From Fodinibius saliphilus (GTDB lineage Bacteria > Bacteroidota > Rhodothermia > Balneolales > Balneolaceae), in assembly GCF_005869845.1 (NCBI RefSeq), contig NZ_VAWF01000002.1, forward strand, positions 62,001-126,000: DNA of 64,000 bases, read 5' to 3'. A model generated the notes under the pieces. It had not been told where the DNA came from. It saw only the letters and a list, made by a program, of their open reading frames with translations, and ran no database searches. The stretch's first letter is position 1, and every line of letters starts with the position of its first letter. Shown here one piece after another: positions 16,132-25,346 of the stretch. The position numbers and the translations under genes were made by a program.

Positions 16132-17337
16132 ATGAAAATCCACGAGTTTCAAGCGAAAGAAATTTTAAAAGAGTATAACGTAGCCGTACCGGCCGGCGTT
16201 GCAGCAACAGAAGTTGATGAAGCTGTAGAAGCGGCTGAAGAGATGAAAGATAACGGTGCCAGCCTTTTTGTAGTGAAAGCCCAAATCCACGCCGGTGGAC
16301 GCGGTAAAGGCAAAACAAAAGAAAGTGGCGTTAGCGGTGTTATCCTCTGTGATACTATTGAGGAAGTTCGCGAAGCGGCTGAATCGCTGCTCGGTGATAC
16401 ACTTGTTACAGTGCAAACCGGTGAAGAAGGTCAAAAAGTTCAGCGCATCTACGTAACCGACGGTGTGGACATTGAACAGGAATTTTATCTCGGTATTCTG
16501 CTCGATCGCTCTCGAAGCCAGAACGTAATTATGGTATCCACGGAAGGTGGAGTTGAAATTGAAAAAGTAGCAGAAGAAACACCCGAAAAAATTGTTAAAG
16601 AATGGGTTGAACCAGGCATGGACCTGCAACACAACCAAGCACGTCATCTGGCTTTTGCTTTAGGCCTTGAAGGTGATGCCTTCAAGAAAGCTGTTAAATT
16701 CATCATGGCGCTCTACAACTGCTATATGGAAACTGACGCCAATATGGTAGAAATCAACCCACTGGTGCTCACCCCCGGAGGTGATGTAATGGCGCTTGAT
16801 GCGAAAATGACTTTTGATGATAACGCACTTTATCGCCACAGTGAAATTGAAGAACTGCGCGATAAGTCCGAAGAAAACCCTGTTGAACTGGAAGCTTCGG
16901 AGTATGGACTTAATTACATTAAGCTCGACGGCAATGTGGGTTGTATGGTCAATGGCGCCGGATTAGCCATGGCCACAATGGATATCATTAAGCTTTCTGG
17001 CGGTGAACCTGCCAATTTCCTCGACGTAGGCGGTAGTGCAAATGTCGAAACGGTTAAAAACGGCTTCCGCATTATCTTGGAAGATGAAAACGTAAAAGCC
17101 ATTCTCATTAACATCTTCGGCGGCATTGTCCGTTGTGATCGCGTTGCCAATGGTGTTATTGAAGCTGTTAAAGATCCTGAAATTGCTGAGAAAGTTGAGA
17201 ATGTACCTATTATTGTCCGACTACAAGGTACCAATGCTGAAGAAGCAAAAGAGATTATTGATAACTCGAATCTTAATGTGATCTCTGCTGTGCTACTCAA
17301 AGAAGCAGCTGATGAAGTTTCTAAAGTACTAGCTTAA
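16132..17337 (+). CDS. sucC: Succinyl-CoA synthetase (ADP-forming) beta subunit
   Basis: SucC binds ADP/GDP and, with SucD, interconverts succinyl-CoA and succinate in the TCA cycle with substrate-level phosphorylation. The 401-residue protein is full length: an N-terminal ATP-grasp domain starting MKIHEFQAKEILKEY, with KAQIHAGGRGKGK and NPLVLT, and a C-terminal ligase domain with MVNGAGLAMATMD, DVGGSA and IFGGIVRCD. No sucD is adjacent; a strong terminator follows 49 bases later, so the gene is probably monocistronic. Confidence 0.97.
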   Translation: MKIHEFQAKEILKEYNVAVPAGVAATEVDEAVEAAEEMKDNGASLFVVKAQIHAGGRGKGKTKESGVSGVILCDTIEEVREAAESLLGDTLVTVQTGEEGQKVQRIYVTDGVDIEQEFYLGILLDRSRSQNVIMVSTEGGVEIEKVAEETPEKIVKEWVEPGMDLQHNQARHLAFALGLEGDAFKKAVKFIMALYNCYMETDANMVEINPLVLTPGGDVMALDAKMTFDDNALYRHSEIEELRDKSEENPVELEASEYGLNYIKLDGNVGCMVNGAGLAMATMDIIKLSGGEPANFLDVGGSANVETVKNGFRIILEDENVKAILINIFGGIVRCDRVANGVIEAVKDPEIAEKVENVPIIVRLQGTNAEEAKEIIDNSNLNVISAVLLKEAADEVSKVLA

Positions 17338-17385
17338 ACTTTGGCTATCCGGGAGAACAACTCCCTCAAAGCAACTTTGATACTC

Positions 17386-17418
17386 AGGCTTCCCAAGTTT
17401 CATAAACTTGGGAAGCCT
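17386..17418. terminator. Strong bidirectional terminator between sucC and the EamA gene
   Basis: A perfect 15-bp stem (AGGCTTCCCAAGTTT and its complement) around a 3-base loop (CAT). The plus strand continues with TTTCTTATTTCTTCTTTT. It lies between two convergent genes and can serve both. Confidence 0.85.
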
Positions 17419-17421
17419 TTC

Positions 17422-18318
17422 TTATTTCTTCTTTTGGGATGAACCAAGATAGATAGCCCCCAGAACAATAGCAGCACCTACATACTCCAGGGCTGTGGTT
17501 GGTCTATCAAAGATGAGGATATCCCACATAAAAGCCAATGCCGGCTGTAGCAATAAAGCCAATCCTGCTACCGAGGCATTAACCTTGGGTAACCCCTTTG
17601 AAATAAATACCCATCCGAGTACCTGTCCCATAATACCCAATGCCAATAATGCACCCCACGTTTGCAGATCTGGAATATTAAAATGAGCACCTGGTTCTAT
17701 GAGCACTGTAATTCCCAAAAACACTGATGCCAACAAACAGATCCAGGTCATATTGGCAAATAAAGAATAGCGTAGTTTCTGTTCCTCAGACTGAGATCTT
17801 CTGAGTGTTAAGATATATAAAGCATAACAAAGAGCTGTGAGTAATCCATATAGCACCCCCAGCTTCACAGCTCCCCCCTGCTCTCCCCATCCAGTTCTTA
17901 CAATCAAAAACAGACCGACAACTGCAAAGGGTATTGCTACCATCAGCCGCCAACCTATATGCTCTTTCAGCAACCATACCGCCAGCAGTGCAACAAAAAA
18001 CACCTGCATATTACCCAAAATGGTAGCCAGGCCAGGCCCAACAAAAAGAATACTCCGATGCCAAAAAAACAGGTCCAAACTGAACAGGAAAGCACAAATA
18101 AGCGGGATGGCAAGGCTTTTCACCCCATACCATAAACGTTCTTTACGGATAAGGGAGATTCCCAACAAAATAACACCGCCAAAAAGCATGCGGTAGAATG
18201 CAGAAACGGTAGGCCCTACATGAGCCAATTCTACCAACACAGATGTAAAACTGACCATTGCTGCACCAAATATAATATAACCGAGGGCAGACAAAGATGG
18301 AGAGTTAGGTAAGGCCAT
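17422..18318 (-). CDS. EamA-family (DMT) inner-membrane transporter
   Basis: A 298-residue protein with ten predicted hydrophobic helices in two EamA repeats of five, as in drug/metabolite exporters (RhaT/YdcZ-like). The first repeat includes FGAAMVSFTSVLVELAHVGP and FYRMLFGGVILL, the second AGLALLLQPALAFMWDIL near the C-terminus, where EamA proteins typically show this pattern. The substrate cannot be predicted. It is 36 bases upstream (on the minus strand, downstream) of bshA and probably co-transcribed with it, which hints at, but does not prove, a link to thiol or amino-acid export. Confidence 0.85.
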   Translation of the reverse strand: MALPNSPSLSALGYIIFGAAMVSFTSVLVELAHVGPTVSAFYRMLFGGVILLGISLIRKERLWYGVKSLAIPLICAFLFSLDLFFWHRSILFVGPGLATILGNMQVFFVALLAVWLLKEHIGWRLMVAIPFAVVGLFLIVRTGWGEQGGAVKLGVLYGLLTALCYALYILTLRRSQSEEQKLRYSLFANMTWICLLASVFLGITVLIEPGAHFNIPDLQTWGALLALGIMGQVLGWVFISKGLPKVNASVAGLALLLQPALAFMWDILIFDRPTTALEYVGAAIVLGAIYLGSSQKKK

Positions 18319-18354
18319 TTAGTATGAGTTAATAAGCATAAAAGATATAGTTGT

Positions 18355-19500
18355 TTATGCTATTTGTTTACGCATCTCTTTTTTACACTGTTGATAATAT
18401 TTCTCATACTCCGTAATAATTTTACTCATCTCAAACTTCTCAGCTTGTTTTCGTGCCTTCAGCGACATCTCTTGGTGCAATTCCTCATCAGATAGAATAT
18501 CAACCGCATAACTACCCATGCAGTCAATATCATCCAGATCACATAGGTAGCCTGTTTCACCGTGCGTATTCACCTCTGGTAAACCTCCAATATTAGAACT
18601 GATCACCGGCACACTACAGCTCATCGCCTCCAGTGCAGCTAAGCCAAACGTTTCCGAACCTGAAGGAATTAAAAACAGATCAGCAATAGAAAGAATATCT
18701 TCAACCTGGTCTTGCTTACCCAAAAAACGGACATGTCCGCAAATACCCAACTCCCTGCAACGTTGCTCCGCACGCTGGCGGTCAGGGCCATCCCCAACAA
18801 GAAGTAATTTAGCCTCAATACCATTTTTTAACACTCGTTCAAAAACACTGACTACTTCTGGCACACGTTTTACTTCTCGGAAGTTTGAAACATGTACAAC
18901 TACCTTTTCACCATTGGGACAGATCGCTTTCTTAAAATGGTTTTTATCAGATTTCTTGAACCGCTCAAGATCAATAAAGTTGGGAATCACTTCTATATCC
19001 TTTTTGATATCAAACCGATCATAAGTTTCATCACGCAAATACTCAGAGACTGCCGTTACCCCGTCACTTTGATTGATAGAAAAATCGACCACACTTTTAT
19101 AACTGGGATCACTTCCTACAATAGTGATGTCAGTTCCGTGCAAAGTGGTAATTAAAGGCACATCAGCAGCTTTCTCACCTAAAATTTGCTTTGCCAAGTA
19201 TGCACTTGTGGCATGAGGAATAGCATAGTGAACATGCAACACATCGATCTTTTCATATTCGATAAGATTTGCCATCTGGTTGGCCAGTGCCAGATCATAG
19301 GGAGGATATTCGAACAATGGATAGGTATTCATGTTCACTTCGTGATACGAAATATTAGTACGAAACGTATCAAGCCGAGCCGGCCTGTCATAACTTAGAA
19401 TGTGAACATTATGCTCGCGCTGTGCTAACCCTTTAGCTAATTCCGTGGCAACCACACCACTACCACCAAAGGTGGGGTAACATACAATTCCTATATTCAT
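18355..19500 (-). CDS. bshA: BshA, N-acetyl-alpha-D-glucosaminyl L-malate synthase
   Basis: First step of bacillithiol synthesis: joins L-malate to UDP-GlcNAc. A GT-B glycosyltransferase (GT4) of 381 residues with the BshA N-terminus MNIGIVCYPTFGGSGVVATE, HVHYAIPHATSAYL, TTLHGTDIT, VHVSNFREVKR, and the GT4 nucleotide-sugar motif SGSETFGLAALEAMSC. This full-length pattern is distinctive for BshA rather than generic GT4 enzymes. The other bacillithiol genes (bshB, bshC) are not in the window. It indicates that the organism uses bacillithiol as its low-molecular-weight thiol. Confidence 0.92.
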   Translation of the reverse strand: MNIGIVCYPTFGGSGVVATELAKGLAQREHNVHILSYDRPARLDTFRTNISYHEVNMNTYPLFEYPPYDLALANQMANLIEYEKIDVLHVHYAIPHATSAYLAKQILGEKAADVPLITTLHGTDITIVGSDPSYKSVVDFSINQSDGVTAVSEYLRDETYDRFDIKKDIEVIPNFIDLERFKKSDKNHFKKAICPNGEKVVVHVSNFREVKRVPEVVSVFERVLKNGIEAKLLLVGDGPDRQRAEQRCRELGICGHVRFLGKQDQVEDILSIADLFLIPSGSETFGLAALEAMSCSVPVISSNIGGLPEVNTHGETGYLCDLDDIDCMGSYAVDILSDEELHQEMSLKARKQAEKFEMSKIITEYEKYYQQCKKEMRKQIA

Positions 19501-19716
19501 GCTTTCTATGTATTTAGATCGTTAAATTCTATAACACTATACAGCTGTGTATATTGCTAGATGTAATGACCAACAAAAATAAAGATTCTCTCATTTCGGA
19601 CCATGCTATAATTAGGTGCAAAGGGAGTTATCTATTATATTATAGACTTTTAAGTATTTGCTTTAAAGTGTACCTATATCAGCTTAGTTAGCATAACCTA
19701 AAAATAGCAATCTACT

Positions 19717-20484
19717 ATGGCAGGTCATTCCAAATGGTCAAATATAAAGCATAAGAAGGCCAAAGAAGACAAAAAACGAAACAAACTTTTTAATAAGCAT
19801 CTGCGTGAAATCTCTGTTGCTGCACGTGAAGGTGGCGGCGATCCAGAAATGAACCCACGTCTGGATACTGCCATCGAAAATGCAAAAAGTGACAACGTCC
19901 CTAAGGACAATATCGAACGCGCAATTAAAAAGGGTACTGGCGAGCTTGATGAAGGCGATGGTGCATATGAAGATGCTACCTATGAAGGCTATGGTCCCGG
20001 GGGGATAGCATATTTTATTGAAGTTACAACAAACAACTACAACCGTACGGTTGGCAGCATTCGTCATATTTTCACTTCTCACGGAGGAAACCTTGGTACG
20101 GATGGTTCTGTAGACTATCTATTTGAACAAAAAGGGATGATCCGCATAAAAAAAGATGAAAACAATGTGGAAGAAGAAGAGTTTATGCTAGAAGCCATTG
20201 ATGCCGGTGCAGAAGATATCGATACTGATGGCGATTTCTTCAATGTAACAACAGGCCGTGAGTCAATGTATGAGGTTCGTGATGCGTTAGAAAATCTGAA
20301 CTACGAAATTGAGTCAGCAGAACTTATTCGTATCCCGATGACCGAAGTCAAAGTTGAACCGGAAGTGGCTAAATCTAACTTTAAACTTATGAATAAGTTT
20401 GAAGATGACGATGATGTCTCAAATGTCTTCACTAATATGAAGATGGATAAAGAAACGTTGGCTATTGCTGAAAATATGGACTAA
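19717..20484 (+). CDS. yebC: YebC/PmpR (TACO1) family protein
   Basis: A 255-residue protein of the YebC family, beginning MAGHSKWSNIKHKKAKEDKK, the family hallmark, followed by AIENAKSDNVPKDNIERAI and GYGPGG..YF.E. The family was described as transcriptional regulators and more recently linked to relief of ribosome stalling on proline-rich sequences. The gene is 63 bases ahead of batC and in the same direction, so they may share a transcript. Confidence 0.95.
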   Translation: MAGHSKWSNIKHKKAKEDKKRNKLFNKHLREISVAAREGGGDPEMNPRLDTAIENAKSDNVPKDNIERAIKKGTGELDEGDGAYEDATYEGYGPGGIAYFIEVTTNNYNRTVGSIRHIFTSHGGNLGTDGSVDYLFEQKGMIRIKKDENNVEEEEFMLEAIDAGAEDIDTDGDFFNVTTGRESMYEVRDALENLNYEIESAELIRIPMTEVKVEPEVAKSNFKLMNKFEDDDDVSNVFTNMKMDKETLAIAENMD

Positions 20485-20547
20485 GTTTTATAATTTTAAT
20501 TGTCTTTTTTTCGTTATGCTATCTAGTCGAAATTAGATAATGGTTTT

Positions 20548-21270
20548 ATGAAGTATTTTATCACATTTGTGCTGACACTATTTCTTATTGGAGCTTCTGT
20601 TGAAGATGCCCGTAAAGCAAATGAAGCCTATGAGAAGGAAAATTATGAAGAGGCTATAACTCTTTATAAAAAGGCTATTGATGCCAGTCCTGAAAATTCA
20701 AAGCTCTACTTTAACCTGGCTAATGCCCAAGCCAAAGCCGGTAAAACGAAAGAAGCTATTCGTACATTTGAGCAGTACAAAAGCATGACTGATACTCCCA
20801 AAGAAAGAGCTAAAGCAAATTACAATATCGGCAATGTACTCTCTAATATGAAGAAGTGGGATAAAGCTGTTGATTATTATAAAAAGTCGCTTCGCCACAT
20901 GAGCGATGATTCTGATGCTAAACATAATTACGAGCTGGCAAAAAAGAAGAAAAAAGAACAAGACAAAAAGAAGGAACAGCAAAAAAAGAAGCAGAATAAT
21001 AACAAAAAGAACCAAGACGAGAACAAAAAGCAACAGGATCAACAGAAGAAGAATAACGATCAAAAGAATAAACAAAATCAACAGCAACAGAATAAGCAGA
21101 AGCAAAACCAAGATCAGCAAAAAAAGAAACAGCAACGGCCCCAGAAAGTCAGTAAAGCCGAGGCCGAAAAGATCCTTAAGGCTTTGGAACAAAAAGAGAA
21201 AGACCTGCTAAAGAAATTCAAGAAAAAGAAAACAGAGTCCAGTAAGAGTAAGAATGAAAAAGATTGGTAA
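20548..21270 (+). CDS. batC: BatC-like TPR protein with Lys/Gln-rich tail
   Basis: A 240-residue protein with a short N-terminal hydrophobic segment (ITFVLTLFLIGAS), three tetratricopeptide repeats at about residues 20-130 (EAYEKENYEEAITLYKKAI, LYFNLANAQAKAGKTKEAI, ANYNIGNVLSNMKKWDKAV), then about 75 residues almost entirely of Lys, Gln, Asn and Asp, and a helical end. TPR protein followed by BatD and another TPR protein is the order of the Bacteroides aerotolerance operon. Bat proteins are proposed to form a membrane complex involved in stress tolerance; their biochemical role is unknown. It overlaps batD by 17 bases. Confidence 0.85.
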   Translation: MKYFITFVLTLFLIGASVEDARKANEAYEKENYEEAITLYKKAIDASPENSKLYFNLANAQAKAGKTKEAIRTFEQYKSMTDTPKERAKANYNIGNVLSNMKKWDKAVDYYKKSLRHMSDDSDAKHNYELAKKKKKEQDKKKEQQKKKQNNNKKNQDENKKQQDQQKKNNDQKNKQNQQQQNKQKQNQDQQKKKQQRPQKVSKAEAEKILKALEQKEKDLLKKFKKKKTESSKSKNEKDW

Positions 21271-23032
21271 GCAAATCGCTGTAATTGTATTTCTGCTTCC
21301 ACTGCTGGGCCTTTCTGCTATTCGGGCCTTCGCTCAATCTGATGTTTCTGTTGATGCAAGCGTTTCGGAAACAACAATTTACACCGGAGAGCGTGTTAGC
21401 TACTCTGTTGAGATAAGCGGCAGCTTTAATAATGTATCCCGACCGAAACTACCAGAGTTTGAAGGATTTCGTCTACTCAGCAACAACCCATCTACTTCTC
21501 GCAGCTACAGTTTTGTCAACGGCAAAAGCAGTACCACATATACTTATAACTATTATTTAATTGCGCAACAAAAAGGGGAACATCAAATCCCTTCTGCTAC
21601 TATTACTATTGATAGCGAAGAGTATAAAACGGATCCTATCAATGTGAAAATTGTAGATCGAAATACTTCAGGTGATTCTTCGGAATCTGAAAAAGCCGAA
21701 ATCTTTTTAAAGCTGGAGGTATCTGATCTAAAACCTGTTACCGGACAACAGATAATAGCGGATGTAGTACTTTTCTTTAAGGATGGTTTGGAAGTGAACT
21801 CATACCAACAAGTTCCTGGTTGGAAAGCGGAAGGGTTCTGGAAAGAACAACTTCAAAACACTCGTCGCCCCAAAGCGACTTCAACAATTATCGATGGCAT
21901 CCGGTACCGTAAAGCTCGATTATTGCAGTTTTCCCTATTTCCTACAAAAGCAGGGGAACTTGAAATCAGTCCCTATAAAATTATTGTCTCTGTCCGGTCC
22001 ACGAAATCGCGCAATGATCCTTTTAGCAGTTTCTTTAGTGGGTTTGGGAATAACCAGCGACAAATAGAACTTACCAGTGACCCCTTGGCTATTGAAGTAG
22101 AATCACTGCCTACAGTTAGCAATAGCGATTACCTTGGTGCTGTAGGCTCTTTTAATATATCGCGCACTATTAAAACTAAAGAGGCTACTGTTGGGGAATC
22201 AATTGAATTAACAACACAAATAGAAGGAACCGGTAATGTACCACTGATTACAAAACCGGAATATGAGCTTCCCGACGGATTGGAAGTATATGATCCTCAA
22301 CAGAACTCTTCTCTGAATCGTAAAAACAGCCGTATCAGCGGTAGTAAAACGTTTACAGACATCTTTGTGGCACGTTCTCCGGGCAATTACACCATTCCCG
22401 CAAAAACAGTATCCTATTTTAATCCTTCTAACAATGATTATGTAACTGAAACACTGCCGGCTCTCAGCATTAATGTAAAAGAGAACCCTAACCAAATAAC
22501 CTCAGCAACAAACGTTCAATCCTTCCCCGTACGTCCTATTACAGGCCTCACCTCATGGGTAACCCCGGCATCTTCCTCATTGATATCTTACTGGTGGTTT
22601 TGGGTTGGTATCTTTTTGCCAATTATCATATTGGGCATTGCATATCAACAAAAATCATACTTGGACAAAATGAATAATGATCAGGCTTTTGCCCGCTCCC
22701 AAAAAGCCACCCACAAAGCAATGGAGCGCCTTGATAAAACAATTGAGCTATCGGAAGAGGGTAATATAAAACAAGCCTATAACATGCTTCAAAAAGCGCT
22801 AACTGGTTTTATTAGTGATCGACTTACACTGCCTGAAGCCGGACTTTCAAATGCCGACTATGTTCAAGCATTACGAGATGAAGATATCGAAGAAAATCTG
22901 GTTAAAAATGTACGAATGTTGCTCGAAAAATGCGCATCTATCAGCTATGCTCCCGACACTACGCATGACTATCTAAAATCACACGTAGGGCTCGCCGAAA
23001 GTACCCTGGAAAAATTGAAAAAAGTATTATAA
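21254..23032 (+). CDS. batD: BatD, aerotolerance operon protein
   Basis: A 592-residue envelope protein with an N-terminal signal peptide (residues 1-27, ending AIRAFAQS), a long extracytoplasmic region of beta-rich Ig-like segments (for example VSVDASVSETTIYTGERVSY), a membrane helix near 440-462 (YWWFWVGIFLPIIILGIAY), and a C-terminal cytoplasmic helical part (LDKTIELSEEGNIKQAYNML). This is the BatD domain order. The start at 21254 lies inside the end of batC (17-base overlap), and batE begins 2 bases after its stop, so the three are one operon. Confidence 0.9.
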   Translation: MKKIGKQIAVIVFLLPLLGLSAIRAFAQSDVSVDASVSETTIYTGERVSYSVEISGSFNNVSRPKLPEFEGFRLLSNNPSTSRSYSFVNGKSSTTYTYNYYLIAQQKGEHQIPSATITIDSEEYKTDPINVKIVDRNTSGDSSESEKAEIFLKLEVSDLKPVTGQQIIADVVLFFKDGLEVNSYQQVPGWKAEGFWKEQLQNTRRPKATSTIIDGIRYRKARLLQFSLFPTKAGELEISPYKIIVSVRSTKSRNDPFSSFFSGFGNNQRQIELTSDPLAIEVESLPTVSNSDYLGAVGSFNISRTIKTKEATVGESIELTTQIEGTGNVPLITKPEYELPDGLEVYDPQQNSSLNRKNSRISGSKTFTDIFVARSPGNYTIPAKTVSYFNPSNNDYVTETLPALSINVKENPNQITSATNVQSFPVRPITGLTSWVTPASSSLISYWWFWVGIFLPIIILGIAYQQKSYLDKMNNDQAFARSQKATHKAMERLDKTIELSEEGNIKQAYNMLQKALTGFISDRLTLPEAGLSNADYVQALRDEDIEENLVKNVRMLLEKCASISYAPDTTHDYLKSHVGLAESTLEKLKKVL

Positions 23033-23034
23033 TT

Positions 23035-23817
23035 GTGCTCACTGGAAATCATCGAATATATATACTGCTTACTTTTTTATTATGCTGTACCTTGCTAGCA
23101 GCCTATGGGCAACAAAGTCCACAAGCAACTTTTGACCAAGCTAATACTGAATTAAAAAGTGGGAACTACTCTGAAGCCCTCTCACTTTATAAAAGCCTGG
23201 AAGATCAAAAAAATCATTCGGGCGCACTTTTCTTAAACATGGGTATAGCATATCAGCGCATCGATTCATTGGGCATGTCTAAATTTTATTTACTTAAAGC
23301 TTTACGATTTGAGGAAACGGAAAACCAAGCCAGCAAAGCCCTCAAATATGTAGAATCACAATTCAGCCGACAATCTGCAGTACTTCCAAAATTCCCTTGG
23401 GATGTTGCAACCGATTGGCTACGCCATAATATTGGCGCATCAAACATTCTACTCATCGGAATCATTTTATTAAACCTGGGGATGCTAACCTTTGTAAGCC
23501 GATGGTTCATTAATTGGTACCCTCATTACCTGCGTATTTCCGGCCTGTCAACAATCATTATTTCACTACTGCTTATTGCCTGTGGCTTCTATACTGATTA
23601 TGTAAGTAATCGCTATAGCAAAGCAGTTATGGTAACCGAAGAAGTACCGGTTGTTGAACGACCCAAAAAAGAAGCACCTTTGGTAAGCCAAGCCTTTGAA
23701 GGATATACTTTCACTGTTGATCACTATCGCAGCCGAAAAAATGAATATTGGTCATATGTACGCATGAGTAACGGCCTCTATGGATGGATTCCCAACAGTG
23801 AGATACGTATACTCTAA
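23035..23817 (+). CDS. batE: BatE-like TPR/SH3 membrane protein
   Basis: 260 residues from a GTG start 2 bases after the batD stop. A signal-like hydrophobic N-terminus (residues 9-25), TPR units at about 30-105 (FDQANTELKSGNYSEALSLY, LFLNMGIAYQRIDSLGMSKF), two membrane helices near 133-155 and 165-188, and a C-terminal SH3-like segment (EGYTFTVDHY...YGWIPNSEIRIL). TPR plus two helices plus SH3 is the BatE layout. It ends the visible bat operon; batA and batB, usually ahead of batC, are not here. Confidence 0.85.
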   Translation: MLTGNHRIYILLTFLLCCTLLAAYGQQSPQATFDQANTELKSGNYSEALSLYKSLEDQKNHSGALFLNMGIAYQRIDSLGMSKFYLLKALRFEETENQASKALKYVESQFSRQSAVLPKFPWDVATDWLRHNIGASNILLIGIILLNLGMLTFVSRWFINWYPHYLRISGLSTIIISLLLIACGFYTDYVSNRYSKAVMVTEEVPVVERPKKEAPLVSQAFEGYTFTVDHYRSRKNEYWSYVRMSNGLYGWIPNSEIRIL

Positions 23818-23910
23818 CCTAGAATAAAAATAGTTCATCGATTACAAGGAGGAAGAGTTTTCAGTAGGCATAACATTAATATGCTAACATTTAAAAATTG
23901 ATATACATCT

Positions 23911-25284
23911 ATGTCTAACGTAGCTGATTACATTGATTACAATAAAGAACAGTTTAAATCAGAATTATTCGATTTTCTTCGCATACCGAGTATCAGTACT
24001 GATACTGAATACAAAAATGACGTCGAGGATGCAGCAAACTATATTCACAATAAATTAAGCTCATTGGAGCTTGATCGTACAGAGATCTTTGAAACAGAGG
24101 GCAATCCCATTGTATATGGAGAGCTGACTACCGATGAATCAAAACCAACGGTATTGGTCTATGGCCACTATGATGTACAACCGCCAGACCCAATGGATTT
24201 GTGGGAAACTCCACCTTTTGAACCAACCGTAAGAGATGGTGATATCTATGCCCGTGGAGCAAGTGATGACAAGGGGCAATCCTTTACGCATGTTAAAGCA
24301 TTAGAGGCATATCAGCAAACCGATACTGATTTCCCTGTAAACATTAAATTCATTTTCGAAGGTGAAGAAGAGATCGGTTCTCCACATTTGGTGCCATTTA
24401 TTGAGGAGCACAAAGATTTGCTGGAGTGTGATATGGTTCTCATTTCTGATACAGCCATGTTTGCTGAAGATACTCCTTCAATAACGTATGGCCTTCGCGG
24501 GCTTGCCTACATGGAAATTCTTGTTCAAGGCCCTAACCGTGACCTTCATTCAGGGGTTTATGGTGGTGCAGTTGATAATCCTGCCAATGTTTTAGCCGAA
24601 ATTATCGCACAGCTGAAAGATGATGACGGGGTAATTCAAATTGACGGCTTCTATGATGATGTTATTGAACTAACTGAAGAGGAGCGTGACACCTACCAAA
24701 AACTTCCTTTTGACAAAGAAGATTACAAAGAGAAACTAGGTCTTAAAGCCTTAAAAGGTGAAAAAGGATATAATACATTAGAACGCACTTCAGCCCGCCC
24801 CACCCTAGACGTTAACGGCCTATGGAGTGGCTACCAAGGTGAAGGTGCTAAAACGGTACTACCTGCTAAAGCCGGTGCCAAAGTAAGTATGAGATTAGTT
24901 CCGGATCAAGATCCAAAAAAAATTGCTAAACTCTTTAAAGAGCAAGTGAAATCACTTGCTCCCGACACCGTTACCGTCGAAGTCGCAGAACATCATGGGG
25001 GGCATCCTGCCATTACCGATTTATCATTTTATGGGCTACAAGCTGCGGCTGATGCTTTTGAGGCTGTTTATGATAAGGAACCACTTTTTACCCGTGAAGG
25101 TGGATCTATCCCAATTGTAGCAGATTTCCAGAAAGTGTTGGGGGCACAGTCTATTTTGATGGGCTTTGGGCTCAACAGTGATGCTATTCACTCTCCTAAT
25201 GAAAAATTTGCCCTCAAAGATTTCTACCGAGGCATTCACACCTCCGCTAAATTCTTCGAATTACTGCCGAAACATACTTCATAA
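23911..25284 (+). CDS. M20-family dipeptidase/carboxypeptidase
   Basis: A 457-residue zinc metallopeptidase of the M20 family (dipeptidase-like). Metal ligands and catalytic residues are seen in VYGHYDVQP (His and catalytic Asp), YARGASDDKGQ (bridging Asp), FEGEEEIGS (catalytic Glu and ligand Glu), ISDTAMF (ligand Asp) and, near the C-terminus, a dimerisation region with DLHSGVYGG and the last His in SDAIHSPNE. No signal peptide, so cytoplasmic. It probably trims dipeptides or acylated amino acids. A bidirectional terminator follows. Confidence 0.92.
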   Translation: MSNVADYIDYNKEQFKSELFDFLRIPSISTDTEYKNDVEDAANYIHNKLSSLELDRTEIFETEGNPIVYGELTTDESKPTVLVYGHYDVQPPDPMDLWETPPFEPTVRDGDIYARGASDDKGQSFTHVKALEAYQQTDTDFPVNIKFIFEGEEEIGSPHLVPFIEEHKDLLECDMVLISDTAMFAEDTPSITYGLRGLAYMEILVQGPNRDLHSGVYGGAVDNPANVLAEIIAQLKDDDGVIQIDGFYDDVIELTEEERDTYQKLPFDKEDYKEKLGLKALKGEKGYNTLERTSARPTLDVNGLWSGYQGEGAKTVLPAKAGAKVSMRLVPDQDPKKIAKLFKEQVKSLAPDTVTVEVAEHHGGHPAITDLSFYGLQAAADAFEAVYDKEPLFTREGGSIPIVADFQKVLGAQSILMGFGLNSDAIHSPNEKFALKDFYRGIHTSAKFFELLPKHTS

Positions 25285-25307
25285 AATACTTTTCGAAAAA
25301 AGCTTTT

Positions 25308-25345
25308 AAAAGTGTCGCAGAGCAAATGCTCTTCGGCACTTTTTT
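25308..25345. terminator. Bidirectional terminator between the M20 peptidase and the SLC12-like gene
   Basis: A long stem (AAAAGTG.CG.AGAGC with one mismatch and one G-T pair) around an AAAT loop, ending in six T on the plus strand and flanked by T-rich sequence on the minus strand too. It lies between two convergent genes. Confidence 0.75.
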
Positions 25346-25346
25346 A

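Noticed and set aside
20698-21192. Long minus-strand frame rich in Leu and Ile
   Set aside because: It is the shadow of the Lys/Gln/Asn-rich tail of BatC on the other strand; its composition is explained by that.
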